Source: Micromonospora mirobrigensis
GTDB lineage: Bacteria > Actinomycetota > Actinomycetes > Mycobacteriales > Micromonosporaceae
DNA length: 64,000 nucleotides
Direction of reading: 5' to 3'
Assembly: GCF_900091555.1 (NCBI RefSeq)
Contig: NZ_FMCX01000001.1
Location: 806,001-870,000 of the forward strand
The stretch's first letter is position 1. Every line of letters starts with the position of its first letter. The notes under the pieces are model-generated. The model searched no databases. It saw nothing but the letters and a program-made list of their open reading frames with translations, and had not been told where the DNA came from. This document shows, in pieces, positions 36,531 through 44,734 of the stretch. A program made the position numbers and the translations under genes.

Positions 36531-36710
36531 TCAGTCCCAGTGCGGCGGTCGCTCGGCCAGCAACCAGTCGTCGTTGCCTCCGCCGCGTTCGCCCCAGCCC
36601 CGGTCGGTGTCGTCGGCCGTCTGCTCGGGCAGCACCACGAAGTCGTCGCTGAGGTCGACGGCGCGGTCGTCGTCGCCGCGCGCCTGCATGCCGGGGTCCT
36701 CGCTGCTCAC
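36531..36710 (-). CDS. small acidic conserved protein, 59 residues
   Basis: Begins VSSEDPGMQARGDDDRAVDL and carries FVVLPEQTADDTDRGWGERG and a Trp-rich end WLLAERPPHWD. I recognise this as a small protein conserved in actinobacteria next to the CpaB-like gene, with no known function. I chose GTG 36710 because TAGTCT lies eight bases upstream with no ribosome site; a longer start at 36743 would cover that box. It converges with the CpaB-like gene. Confidence 0.72.
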   Translation of the reverse strand: MSSEDPGMQARGDDDRAVDLSDDFVVLPEQTADDTDRGWGERGGGNDDWLLAERPPHWD

Positions 36711-36718
36711 GAGCGGCA

Positions 36719-36724
36719 AGACTA
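36719..36724 (-). promoter_or_regulatory. -10 box for the 59-residue protein
   Basis: TAGTCT on the minus strand, eight bases before GTG 36710; leaderless arrangement. Confidence 0.5.
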
Positions 36725-36779
36725 GTCCAGCAGGGGCCGCCACGACAGGTGGATCCGGGCGGTGTCACGACGGCGTTGG

Positions 36780-36785
36780 TAGCGT
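36780..36785 (+). promoter_or_regulatory. -10 box for the gene at 36794
   Basis: TAGCGT, eight bases, then GTG; no ribosome site. It lies 55 bases from the opposing leaderless promoter at 36719. Confidence 0.5.
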
Positions 36786-36793
36786 CGGACGGC

Positions 36794-37177
36794 GTGACGA
36801 CCCCCAGCGGCGCCAGCCCCGACGACGACTACTGGCGGCGGCCGGATCCGGCCGGCCCGCCCGACTCCCCGGCGTCGGGCCGGCAGCGGTCCCCGGGTGA
36901 CGGCACCTCGGGGGAGGACGCCGGAGGCGTGCCGGGCGGACCGGCCGCGGCCGGGTACACCGGCCCGCCGCCGACCAGCCCGCCGCCGCCCGGCTGGCGC
37001 CCGCCGGTGCACATCCAGGGGACGCCGCCACGCCGGCTGCCGCCCCAGGACATGGCCGCGCTCGACGCCGACGAACAGCGGGCCCAGCGGGTCACCTGGG
37101 GGATGGGCGCGGTGACCGGGGTGGTGCTGCTGGTGCTGCTCTGCCTGCTCTGCTCCCGGGCGTTCCTGCGCGGCTGA
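36794..37177 (+). CDS. proline-rich tail-anchored membrane protein
   Basis: 127 residues. Residues 1-95 are a disordered Pro/Gly-rich stretch with a central PPTSPPPPGWRPPVHI. Then comes a short amphipathic part (DMAALDADEQRAQRV) and a single C-terminal transmembrane helix (about 102-122) with two cysteines. It has the form of a tail-anchored protein or a divisome-type linker protein. Function unknown. The GTG is chosen from the TAGCGT box eight bases upstream. Converges with the DUF2231 gene. Confidence 0.72.
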   Translation: MTTPSGASPDDDYWRRPDPAGPPDSPASGRQRSPGDGTSGEDAGGVPGGPAAAGYTGPPPTSPPPPGWRPPVHIQGTPPRRLPPQDMAALDADEQRAQRVTWGMGAVTGVVLLVLLCLLCSRAFLRG

Positions 37178-37203
37178 CCGCCGAGCGACTGGCCCGACCG
37201 CCG

Positions 37204-37231
37204 GAGCCCCAGCGCCCGACCGCCGGGGCTC
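37204..37231. terminator. hairpin between convergent genes
   Basis: GAGCCCC (37204-37210) and GGGGCTC (37225-37231), 7 bp, overlapping the stop of the DUF2231 gene and 27 bases past the stop of the gene at 36794. Confidence 0.4.
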
Positions 37232-37712
37232 AGAGCGTGGTGCCCCAGACCGCCTGGGCGCCGGAGTCACCGGTCAGGTACGCGTAGACCAGCGCGAGGA
37301 CGGCCAGCACGGCCACCACCACGATCAGCGCCGGCACCGCCCAGCGGGGCAGCCGCGGCACCCGGGGGTGGTTGCTGGTCAGCACCAGCAGCGCCAGCGC
37401 GGCGACGGCCAGCCCGACGGTGAACCAGAGCAGGTTCTCGCCGTACTCGGAGTGCTCGTGGATCTTCTCCAGCGCCTGGGCCGGGTAGCCCCGCTTCTCG
37501 AGCACCTCCTGGAAGGCCTCGCCGGACTCGGTGGCCACGAAGGCGAAGATCGGGGCGAGGACGGCCAGGGCGGCGACCGCCCAGCCGAGGCGGGACCGCC
37601 AGCGGGGCAGCACCCCGTAGGCGACGGCGAGCACCGCCAGCAGCGGGACCAGCACGACAACGGCATGGACGACCAGGATGTGACCTGGCAACCCGTTGAT
37701 CTCCCTGAACAC
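37230..37712 (-). CDS. DUF2231 family membrane protein
   Basis: 160 residues with four transmembrane segments. The family marks are the His in GLPGHILVVHAVVVLVPL near the N-terminus and the charged loop FQEVLEKRGYPAQALEKIHE followed by HSEYGENLLWF. Conserved His residues hint at heme or metal binding, which is not established. I chose GTG 37712 because GGAGG lies five bases upstream; GTG 37718 would overlap that ribosome site. Confidence 0.87.
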   Translation of the reverse strand: MFREINGLPGHILVVHAVVVLVPLLAVLAVAYGVLPRWRSRLGWAVAALAVLAPIFAFVATESGEAFQEVLEKRGYPAQALEKIHEHSEYGENLLWFTVGLAVAALALLVLTSNHPRVPRLPRWAVPALIVVVAVLAVLALVYAYLTGDSGAQAVWGTTL

Positions 37713-37902
37713 CGACACCTCCGGCAGTCGTCGCGCCTCGCGCGAAGATCAGCGTACGACGGGGGAAGCCCTGTCGCTCTCCGTCGATCCGTTACACGCC
37801 GGAACGGCTCGACCGGTTCACGCCGCGACGCGGCCGTGTGGTGGGGACCACGCGCCGGTCGGCTCGGTTGTCACCCCGGCGGGCGCGTGCTGTCATTGAC
37901 CC

Positions 37903-38331
37903 ATGTCAGGTGGTGAGGAACTGCTCCGGTCGAGGGGCCTACGGGTCACCCGGCCGCGCCTCGCCGTCCTCGACGTGCTGTCCGGCGGGGGCCACCTGGA
38001 GGTCGAGGAGATCACCCGGCAGGTCCGGGAGCGCCTCGACTCGGTCTCCACCCAGGCGGTCTACGACGTGCTCGGCGCCCTCTCCCGGGCCGGCCTGTCC
38101 CGGCGCATCGAGCCGGCCGGCAGCCCCGCCCGCTACGAGGCGCGGGCCGGCGACAACCACCACCACGTGGTCTGCCGGGGTTGCGGCGAGATCGCCGACG
38201 TGGACTGCGCCGTCGGCGCCGCGCCCTGTCTCGACCCGTCCAGCGCGGACGGCTTCGAGGTCGACGAGGCGGAAGTGACCTTCTGGGGGCTCTGCCCCGG
38301 CTGCCAGGCCCGGCGCTCGGCCGACGAGTGA
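37903..38331 (+). CDS. Fur-family metalloregulator (FurA/CatR-like)
   Basis: 142 residues. A winged HTH (RGLRVTRPRLAVLDVL, then VSTQAVYDVLGALSRAGLSR) is followed by a dimerisation domain with the metal-binding DNHHHVVCRGCGEIADVDC and a second pair in CPGCQ near the end. In actinobacteria this subclass usually senses peroxide or iron and represses katA/katG. No catalase is adjacent; the downstream gene is an MpaB-type oxygenase 39 bp away on the same strand. Confidence 0.92.
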   Translation: MSGGEELLRSRGLRVTRPRLAVLDVLSGGGHLEVEEITRQVRERLDSVSTQAVYDVLGALSRAGLSRRIEPAGSPARYEARAGDNHHHVVCRGCGEIADVDCAVGAAPCLDPSSADGFEVDEAEVTFWGLCPGCQARRSADE

Positions 38332-38370
38332 CGCGGGGCGGACCGGCCGTCGGCGTGGCACTCTTGGTCG

Positions 38371-39222
38371 GTGGACTCCGATGACCTCGGCCTGTTCGGT
38401 CCCGGTTCGGTCACGTGGAAGCTGCACGAGGAACCGATCCTGATCGTCGCCGGCCTCCGCTCGCTCTATCTCCAGGCGTTGCACCCGCGGGCGATGGCCG
38501 GGGTGGCGCAGAACAGCAACTACCGCCGGGACGCCTGGGGACGACTGGTCCGCACCGCCACCTACGTGGGAACCACCGTCTACGGCACCACCGCCGAGGC
38601 GGAGGAGGCCGGCCGCCGGCTGCGTACGCTGCACTCGCGGTTGCGCGCCACCGACCCGTTCACCGGTGAGGAGTTCCGGATCGACCAACCCGACCTGCTG
38701 CGCTGGGTGCACGTCACCGAGGTCGAGTCGTTCCTGAGCACCGCCCGGCGGGCCGGGCTGGCCCTCACCGACGCCGAGGTGGACCGCTACTACACCGAGC
38801 AGCGCCGCTCCGCCGCCCTGGTCGGGCTGGACCCGCAGGACGTGCCGGGCACCGCCGCCGAGGTGGACGACTACTACCGCCGGGTCCGGCCGGAGCTGCG
38901 GATGACGAAGGAGGCGGCGGAGACGGCGCTCTTCCTCACCGCCCCGCCGATCCCGTGGAAGCTGAGCCGGCCGGTCCGGCTCGGCCTGCACCTGGGGCCG
39001 CCCCGGTGGGCGTACCTCGGGATCGCCGGCACCGCGCTGGGCCTGCTGCCGGCCTGGGCCCGCCGGATGTACGGCGGCCTGGGCCTGCCCACCACCGCGC
39101 TCTCGGCCGACCTGAGCGTCCGCGCCCTCCGGCTGGCCCTGGCGGCGGTCCCTCGCCGCTACCGCGAGGGTCCCCTGCAACAGGCCGCCAAGGCCCGCGC
39201 CGCCCACGCCACCGCCGCCTGA
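38371..39222 (+). CDS. oxygenase MpaB family protein (DUF2236)
   Basis: 283 residues with the DUF2236 pattern GPGSVTWKLHEEPILIVAG, LYLQALHPRAMAGVAQNSNY, TATYVGTTVYGTTAEAEEAG, and RWVHVTEVESFLSTAR. The His residues in LHPRAMAGV and RWVHVTEV are the likely heme ligands, by analogy with latex-clearing-type oxygenases. The true substrate of this soluble actinobacterial branch is not known. It follows the Fur-family gene by 39 bp, so peroxide- or iron-linked control is plausible. Confidence 0.9.
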   Translation: MDSDDLGLFGPGSVTWKLHEEPILIVAGLRSLYLQALHPRAMAGVAQNSNYRRDAWGRLVRTATYVGTTVYGTTAEAEEAGRRLRTLHSRLRATDPFTGEEFRIDQPDLLRWVHVTEVESFLSTARRAGLALTDAEVDRYYTEQRRSAALVGLDPQDVPGTAAEVDDYYRRVRPELRMTKEAAETALFLTAPPIPWKLSRPVRLGLHLGPPRWAYLGIAGTALGLLPAWARRMYGGLGLPTTALSADLSVRALRLALAAVPRRYREGPLQQAAKARAAHATAA

Positions 39223-39241
39223 TCCCCCGGTTCCGGGCGGG

Positions 39242-40162
39242 TCAGGGGGTGGGGCGGTCGACGGCGGCCCAGGGCTCCTTGGCGGGGGTCTGGGCGCCGG
39301 TGGGGCAGGTACGGCGGTAGTCGCACCAGCCGCAGCGGGGGCCCGGGTTGGTGGGGAAGGCGTCGTCGGGGTCGGCGTCGTCGGTGACCGAGCGTTCGGC
39401 GGCGATGATGTCCCGGGCGGTCGCCTCGGCCCGGTCGAGTTGCCGGGCCAGCGAGTCGACCGTGTGCTCGTGGGCGGCGACGGTGCCGGTGGGCAGGTGG
39501 TGCAGCTCGACCCGGCGGCAGGGCCGGCGGAACGTCCGCTCGGCCGCGTACGCGTAGAGCGCCAGCGCCTGGGAGCCCCGGGCGTCGTCGGCGTCCAGCC
39601 CGGTCCGGCCGGTCTTGTAGTCGACGATCACCAGCTCGGGCCCGTCCGGCCCGGGGCGGGAGTCGATCCGGTCGGTCCGGCCGTTGAAGGCGAGCACCGA
39701 GGTGCGGACCGCCACCACCCGTTCGACGCCGAGCGGTTCGTCCGTCGGGTCGAGGGCGGCCACGTACGACTCGAGCCAGGCCAGGGCGCGTTGGTACGCG
39801 GAGCGCTCCTGCTCGTCGTCGCGGTAGCCCTCGCGTACCCAGGTGCCGCGCAGCAGGGCGGGCAGCGCCTCCGGCCGGCGCCGCTCGGCGGGCAGCGCGT
39901 ACCAGTTCTTCAGGGCGGTGTGCACGCTGGCGCCGAGGGAGTTGTGCGCCCACGGCGGCCCCTTGGGCGGGGCCGGCCGGTCGACGTAGGAGTAGCGGTA
40001 GCGGCGCGGGCAGTCCTCGTACGCGCCGAGCTTGCTCGGGGTGCAGACGAAGAGCCGCTCGGGCATGCCCGCGAAGCCGAGCTGCTCGGGCTGGTCGGCC
40101 GCGCGGGGACGGGGAGCCCGGCCACCGGTGCCGGGGCGACCGGCTGGGGAGGATCGTCGCAC
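39242..40162 (-). CDS. PD-(D/E)XK nuclease (RecB/Cas4-like) with four-cysteine cluster
   Basis: 306 residues. The nuclease core shows NGRTDRIDSR, then LVIVDYKTGR (the Asp and Lys of the active site), and QALALYAYAAE, the usual RecB motif III glutamine. One cysteine lies at the N-terminal DCPRRYRY and three at the end (RCGWCDYRRTCPTG), the pattern that binds a 4Fe-4S cluster in AddB and Cas4. No helicase is fused or adjacent. GTG 40162 is the furthest upstream start; a shorter one at the Met before PERLFV is possible. Role in DNA repair is inferred. Confidence 0.88.
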   Translation of the reverse strand: MRRSSPAGRPGTGGRAPRPRAADQPEQLGFAGMPERLFVCTPSKLGAYEDCPRRYRYSYVDRPAPPKGPPWAHNSLGASVHTALKNWYALPAERRRPEALPALLRGTWVREGYRDDEQERSAYQRALAWLESYVAALDPTDEPLGVERVVAVRTSVLAFNGRTDRIDSRPGPDGPELVIVDYKTGRTGLDADDARGSQALALYAYAAERTFRRPCRRVELHHLPTGTVAAHEHTVDSLARQLDRAEATARDIIAAERSVTDDADPDDAFPTNPGPRCGWCDYRRTCPTGAQTPAKEPWAAVDRPTP

Positions 40163-40214
40163 GCCAGCGATCCTGCCACCCCGGTACGACAGCCGCCGGC
40201 GGGGCCCGCCGCGG

Positions 40215-40829
40215 TCAGGCCATCCGGATGTACTGGGTGACGAAGGCGGCGACGGCGTCCGCGATGAGCTGGACCGCGATCGCGGCGAGCAGCAGGCCGG
40301 CGATCCGGGTGAGCACCTCGATGCCGCCGGGCCGGAGGATCTTGACGATGCCGCCGGAGAAGCGCAGCACGATCCAGACCGCCACCATCACGGCCACGAT
40401 GGCGGCGGCGATGGCCGAGAAGTCGCCGAACCCCTGGGCCTGCTGGACGAAGAGCATCGTGGCGACGATCGCGCCGGGGCCGGCCAGCAGCGGGGTGCCG
40501 AGCGGCACCAGCGCGATGTTCGAGGTGACCTGCTGACTGGGGTCGTCCGCCTTGCCGGTGAGCAGCTCCAGGGCGACCAGCACCAGCAGCAGACCACCGG
40601 CGGCCTGCAACGCGGGCAGGTCCACGTGCAGGTACGCCAGGAGCGTCTGCCCGGCGACCGCGAAGATCACGATCACGCCGAGCGCCAGCGCCACCGCCTG
40701 CCAGGCGGCCCGGTTCCGGTCGCGCGCGGGCAGCGGCCCGGTGAGCGCGAGGAAGATGGGCATCATGCCCGGCGGGTCGGTGATGACCAGCAGGGTCACG
40801 AAGACCTCGCCGAAGAGCTTGAGATCCAC
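40215..40829 (-). CDS. MarC family integral membrane protein
   Basis: 204 residues with six transmembrane segments. The family hallmark is LLVITDPPGMMPIFLAL near the start, with a second inverted half NIALVPLGTPLLAGPGAI. Once linked to multiple antibiotic resistance, which was later disproved; actual function unknown. GTG 40829 is supported by TACCGT six bases upstream. It is 32 bp downstream of the PHP gene. Confidence 0.92.
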   Translation of the reverse strand: MDLKLFGEVFVTLLVITDPPGMMPIFLALTGPLPARDRNRAAWQAVALALGVIVIFAVAGQTLLAYLHVDLPALQAAGGLLLVLVALELLTGKADDPSQQVTSNIALVPLGTPLLAGPGAIVATMLFVQQAQGFGDFSAIAAAIVAVMVAVWIVLRFSGGIVKILRPGGIEVLTRIAGLLLAAIAVQLIADAVAAFVTQYIRMA

Positions 40830-40835
40830 CCGGAC

Positions 40836-40841
40836 ACGGTA
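40836..40841 (-). promoter_or_regulatory. -10 box for marC-like gene
   Basis: TACCGT on the minus strand, six bases before GTG 40829. Confidence 0.5.
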
Positions 40842-40861
40842 GCCGCGCGGGCGCGGCGGGA

Positions 40862-41743
40862 TCAGGTCGAAATGACCGGGGTCACCCCGGCGGCCTCCGC
40901 GACGATCCGCTCGTACGCCCACGGCGTGGTGGTGTGCGCGCCCAACCGGACGGTCTTGTGACTGCCGTGGAAGTCCGACGAGCCGGTGACCAGCAGGCCC
41001 AACTCGGCGGCGAGCCCGCGGACGTGCGCCCGCTCGGCCGGCGTGTGGTCCTCGTGGTCGGCCTCCAGTCCGGCGAGGCCGACGGCCGCCAGGTCGGCGA
41101 TCAACTCGTCGGGGACGATCCGGCCGCGTCGGGAGGCCCGCGGGTGGGCGAAGACCGGCACCCCGCCGGCCGCCCGGACCAGGGCCACCGCCCGGAACAC
41201 GTCGATGTCCTCCTTGGGCAGCCGGTACCGCTCCCCCAGCCAGTCCGGGCCGAACGCCTCGGTGGTGGTGGCGACCAGGCCGGCGCGGATCAGCGCCGCG
41301 GCGATGTGCGGGCGACCCACCGTCCCGCCGGCCGCGCCGGCGAGGATCTCCGACCAGCTCACGTCGATCCCGTCGGCCTGGAGCAGCCGGACGATCCGCT
41401 CGCCCCGCTCCCGTCGGGCCTGCCGCACCCGGGCCAGCTCGGCGACCAGTTCCGGTTCCGCCGGGTCGAACAGGTACGCCAGCAGGTGCAGCGGCAGGGC
41501 CGGCTCCGCACCGTGCCACCGGCAGGAGAGTTCCGCGCCGCGGACCAGGGACAGGCCGGGTGGCAACGCCCGGACCGCCGCGTCCCAACCGGCCGTGGTG
41601 TCGTGGTCGGTGAGCGCGACGACGTCCAGTCCCGCGTCGGCGGCGGCGCGTACCAGCTCGGCGGGGGTGAGGGTGCCGTCGCTGGCGGTCGAGTGCGCGT
41701 GCAGGTCGATCCGGGCGCCGGCCGGCACGGTGGGCGGGGTCAT
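40862..41743 (-). CDS. PHP-domain phosphoesterase (RNase AM/YciV-like)
   Basis: 293 residues. The metal motifs are IDLHAHSTASDGT (HxH), ALTDHDTT, the Glu in RGAELSC, the His in PVFAHPR, and GSSDFHGSHK. The family includes 5'-nucleotide phosphatases and 5'-3' exonucleases; the substrate here is unknown. An insert (about 80-180) carries LLQADGIDVSW. A TAGCGT box lies six bases before the ATG. Order nuclease-MarC-PHP is common in actinobacteria. Confidence 0.9.
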   Translation of the reverse strand: MTPPTVPAGARIDLHAHSTASDGTLTPAELVRAAADAGLDVVALTDHDTTAGWDAAVRALPPGLSLVRGAELSCRWHGAEPALPLHLLAYLFDPAEPELVAELARVRQARRERGERIVRLLQADGIDVSWSEILAGAAGGTVGRPHIAAALIRAGLVATTTEAFGPDWLGERYRLPKEDIDVFRAVALVRAAGGVPVFAHPRASRRGRIVPDELIADLAAVGLAGLEADHEDHTPAERAHVRGLAAELGLLVTGSSDFHGSHKTVRLGAHTTTPWAYERIVAEAAGVTPVIST

Positions 41744-41749
41744 CGCCCG

Positions 41750-41755
41750 ACGCTA
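41750..41755 (-). promoter_or_regulatory. -10 box for the PHP gene
   Basis: TAGCGT on the minus strand, six bases before ATG 41743. Confidence 0.5.
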
Positions 41756-41786
41756 CCGGGACCACCGGCGGCCCGCGGGGTCAGGC

Positions 41787-43058
41787 TCAGCGGGCGGATC
41801 CGGTCACCACCACCGGTCGGTCACCGGGGGCCACCCCGGTGACCGGGTCGCCGGTGGCCACCTCACCGGCGAGCACCCGGTCGACCCGGACCCGGACCAG
41901 CTCACCCGCTCCGTCGACGTAGACGGCGGCGGTGGGCGACACCCAGGACGCCTCGGCGGTCAGCGGCGGGCCGGCGGGGCGGACGGCCGCCGCGCCCAGG
42001 CCGGTCAGGTCGACCAGGAGCGCCCGGTCGTCGCCGTCACCCGCCGCCCGGCCGTTGAGCAGCAGCCAGCGACCGTCGGGGGAGACCACGCCCCGGCCGT
42101 CGTCGCTGATCTCGACGGCGCAGTCGGTGTGGATCGGGGCGAGGGCGCGGGCCGCGTCCAGCAGCGCCAGGCAGGCCCGTCGGGTCTGGCCGGAGCGGAC
42201 CTGGGCGACCAGTTGCCCGCCGGGCCGGGCCCCGTAGACGGCGGTGGTGGCGTGGTTGGTGCCGGGCGGCACCGGGCCGGCGCCGGGCCGCCAGAGCGCG
42301 TACCCGGGTCGGAGCGCGTCGGGGCGGACCACCACCGTCGCCCCCAGGAAACCGGTGGGGACCGCGCGGGCGGGCGCCGGAACGCGGACCGTCGCCACCA
42401 GTTGACCGCCGACGACCCCGGCGGCCACCAGTTCCCGGCCGTCGCGCCAGGCGACCTGCCGCCCGTCGGGCGAGAGGGCGATCGCCCGCGCGCCGGCCAG
42501 CAGCACCCGGGGCGCCGTCCCGGGCCGCACCGACCAGAGCGTGCGGCCGGCCAGCGTCTCAGGGCCGACCAGCAGCCAGCCGTCGGCGCCCGCCACCCGC
42601 TGGGCCCGCTCCACCGGCCCGACGCCGGTGAGGTCGACCCGCTGGCCGTTGGTGGAGGTCAGCGTGGTGCCGACGACCAGGTCGACCTCGGCGCGGACCG
42701 GTCCGCCGGTGGGCGGGTCGACGGGACCGGGGGGTGCTCCGGTGGCGTCCGGGTCGACCACCACCACGACCGGCCCGGCCGTCCCGCCGGTCGGGCCGCC
42801 GAACTGGCCGAGGGCGGCGGTGGCGAGCGCGGTGGCCACGGCGGCCGCCGCGGTGCCGGCGGCCACCCGCCGGCGACGGGCCCGGCCGGCCCGGCGGACG
42901 ATCCGGTCGGCGGGGTCGGCGAGCACCGGGGCCGGCCGCATGTCCACCTGCCGGGAGAGCATCTCCCGCAGCGCCCGCTCCAGCTCGTCCTGCCCCACGG
43001 CGTTAGAACGCTCCGGCCGGCCCGTCCGGTTGTCGGCCGGCGGACGGACGGCGCTCAC
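41787..43058 (-). CDS. membrane protein with extracytoplasmic beta-propeller-like domain, partner of the ECF sigma factor
   Basis: 423 residues. An N-terminal cytoplasmic segment of about 65 residues (DELERALREMLSRQVDM) is followed by one transmembrane helix (about 65-85) and a large outside domain with repeats such as ALSPDGRQVAWRDGREL and VVSPDGRWLLLNGR, typical of TolB/WD40-like propellers. Its ATG overlaps the sigma factor stop (ATGA). The layout is that of an anti-sigma factor: cytoplasmic binding part, membrane helix and sensor. No zinc-binding ZAS motif is seen. Confidence 0.85.
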   Translation of the reverse strand: MSAVRPPADNRTGRPERSNAVGQDELERALREMLSRQVDMRPAPVLADPADRIVRRAGRARRRRVAAGTAAAAVATALATAALGQFGGPTGGTAGPVVVVVDPDATGAPPGPVDPPTGGPVRAEVDLVVGTTLTSTNGQRVDLTGVGPVERAQRVAGADGWLLVGPETLAGRTLWSVRPGTAPRVLLAGARAIALSPDGRQVAWRDGRELVAAGVVGGQLVATVRVPAPARAVPTGFLGATVVVRPDALRPGYALWRPGAGPVPPGTNHATTAVYGARPGGQLVAQVRSGQTRRACLALLDAARALAPIHTDCAVEISDDGRGVVSPDGRWLLLNGRAAGDGDDRALLVDLTGLGAAAVRPAGPPLTAEASWVSPTAAVYVDGAGELVRVRVDRVLAGEVATGDPVTGVAPGDRPVVVTGSAR

Positions 43059-43768
43059 CGGGTCTCCCGGCCGGAGGCGGCGGTCGACGTGCCACCGGCC
43101 AGCGCCGCGGCCCGGGCCGGCCCGCCCGGCGCGGCCGACCGGGTGGCCGGCGGCGGGACCGGCGCGGTGGGCGGGGCGGCGGCCGGCCGGGCGGGTCGGG
43201 GCGTGGGCCGCTCGGGGGTACGCGGGGTCGGCCGCGTCCCGGCGGCCGGCTCCCGCTCGGCCAGCTCGGCGGCGGCGGCCTCGCCGAGGCGGCGGCGCAG
43301 CGTGCCCAGGGCCCGGGAGGTCTGGCTCTTGACGGTGCCCGGGGAGATCTCCAGCAGGGCGGCGGTCTGCGCCTCGGAGAGGTCCTCGTAGAAGCGCAGC
43401 ACCAGCACCGCCCGTTGGCGGGCCGGCAGGGCGCTCAGGTGCCGCCAGAGGACGTCCCGGTCGAGCTGCTGCTCGATCTCGTCGGTCCCGGCCAGCTCGG
43501 GCAGCACCTCGGTCGGACGTTCACCGTGCCAGCGCCGCCGCCACCAGCTGGTCGACGTGTTGACCATGACCCGGCGGGCGTACGGCTCGATCGCCTCGAT
43601 CCCGCCGAGCCGCTTCCATGCCAGGTAGGTCTTGGTGAGCGCGGTCTGGAGCAGGTCCTCGGCGGTGGCCCAGTCCCCGGCGAGCAGGTACGCCGTGCGC
43701 AGCAGGGCGGCGGAGCGCGCCGCGACGAACTCGCGGAACTCCTCCTCCAGGGGATCCCTGGCAGCCAC
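43055..43768 (-). CDS. SigE-family (ECF) RNA polymerase sigma factor with Pro-rich tail
   Basis: 237 residues. Region 2 (FREFVAARSAALLRTAYLLA, then TAEDLLQTALTKTYLAW) and region 4 (LPARQRAVLVLRFYEDLSEA, then ISPGTVKSQTSRALGTLRRR) are intact. After about residue 165 there is a ~70-residue Pro/Thr/Arg/Ala-rich tail not usual for the family. GTG 43768 is chosen because GAGGAGG lies five bases upstream; ATG 43807 would place that site inside the gene. It is coupled to the downstream membrane partner. Target promoters are unknown. Confidence 0.93.
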   Translation of the reverse strand: MAARDPLEEEFREFVAARSAALLRTAYLLAGDWATAEDLLQTALTKTYLAWKRLGGIEAIEPYARRVMVNTSTSWWRRRWHGERPTEVLPELAGTDEIEQQLDRDVLWRHLSALPARQRAVLVLRFYEDLSEAQTAALLEISPGTVKSQTSRALGTLRRRLGEAAAAELAEREPAAGTRPTPRTPERPTPRPARPAAAPPTAPVPPPATRSAAPGGPARAAALAGGTSTAASGRETR

Positions 43769-43870
43769 CGGTACCTCCTCGCCCCGTCCTGCCTGGCAGG
43801 CTGCCATGGCCGGGCGGGTCGGGTCGAGGGCAAAAGGTGCGAGCTTCCGCCGATGTTCGGTCGGAAAGTT

Positions 43871-44728
43871 TCACGCCCCGTCGTCGGCCTTCGCCTCGTC
43901 CGCCTCCTTGCCCAACCGCGCCTCGACCGCCTGCGGCTCGTACATCTCCTCGACGACGCGCAGGTAGAGCTCGTTGGGGTTGGGCAGATTCTTGATCTCG
44001 CGCAGTGCCTGTTCCTGGCCGGCGGACTCCAGCACGAACGTGCCGTAGTTGAGCGCGCGACCGGTCGGGGTCTGCTCGTACTTCATGTCGGTGACCCGGA
44101 CCAGCGGCATCATCGCGACCCGGCGGGTCACGATGCCGTTGACGACCATCACCCGCTTGTTGGTCAGGATGAACCGGTCGTACCACCAGTCGGCGACGCG
44201 CCAGGCGACCCAGCCCATCACCGCGAACCAGAGCAGCACCGCGATGGTGGTGAGCGCCCCGACGTCCCGGCCGGCGAGGAAGCCGGAGAGGTAGCCGAGG
44301 ACGAAGGTCGCGGCGATGCCGATCAGCAGCGGGGTGGAGAGGTGGATCCAGTGCCGCTTCCACTCGCCCCGGTAGCGCTCGGTGGGGAAGAGGTAGCGGG
44401 CCACCAGCGAGCTGGGCTCGTCCTCGAGGGGCAGCACCCGGCGGGGACCGAGCGGCATGCCGGAGGCGTCCACCCGCAGGCCGGAAAGCTCCTCCTCGGA
44501 GATGACCGGCGGCTCGTCCGGATCACGCGCCCAGGACCGTCCCTCGCCGGCGTAGCCCGGACCGGGACCGAAGCCGATGTCGTCCGAAAGGGAGGGACCG
44601 TCGGACAACCCCGCACCGGACCCGTAGCCCGGCCCGTCGTCGGGCCGGTGCCGCGGGATCGGTTCGGTGTCCCGGCGGGCCCAGTCGGGGTCGTCGGGAT
44701 CGAAGGGCGGACCGGAGGGGCTTCCCAT
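43871..44728 (-). CDS. PH-like (bPH2) domain membrane protein
   Basis: 285 residues. A disordered acidic and Gly/Pro-rich head (1-100) precedes two transmembrane helices (about 130-150 and 160-180), then a bacterial PH-like domain starting ILTNKRVMVVNGIVTRRVAM and including TDMKYEQTPTGRALNYGTF, the usual bPH2 pattern. The C-terminus is charged. Such proteins are common in actinobacteria and have no defined function. The small membrane gene upstream is six bases away. Confidence 0.85.
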   Translation of the reverse strand: MGSPSGPPFDPDDPDWARRDTEPIPRHRPDDGPGYGSGAGLSDGPSLSDDIGFGPGPGYAGEGRSWARDPDEPPVISEEELSGLRVDASGMPLGPRRVLPLEDEPSSLVARYLFPTERYRGEWKRHWIHLSTPLLIGIAATFVLGYLSGFLAGRDVGALTTIAVLLWFAVMGWVAWRVADWWYDRFILTNKRVMVVNGIVTRRVAMMPLVRVTDMKYEQTPTGRALNYGTFVLESAGQEQALREIKNLPNPNELYLRVVEEMYEPQAVEARLGKEADEAKADDGA

Positions 44729-44734
44729 CGGCGG

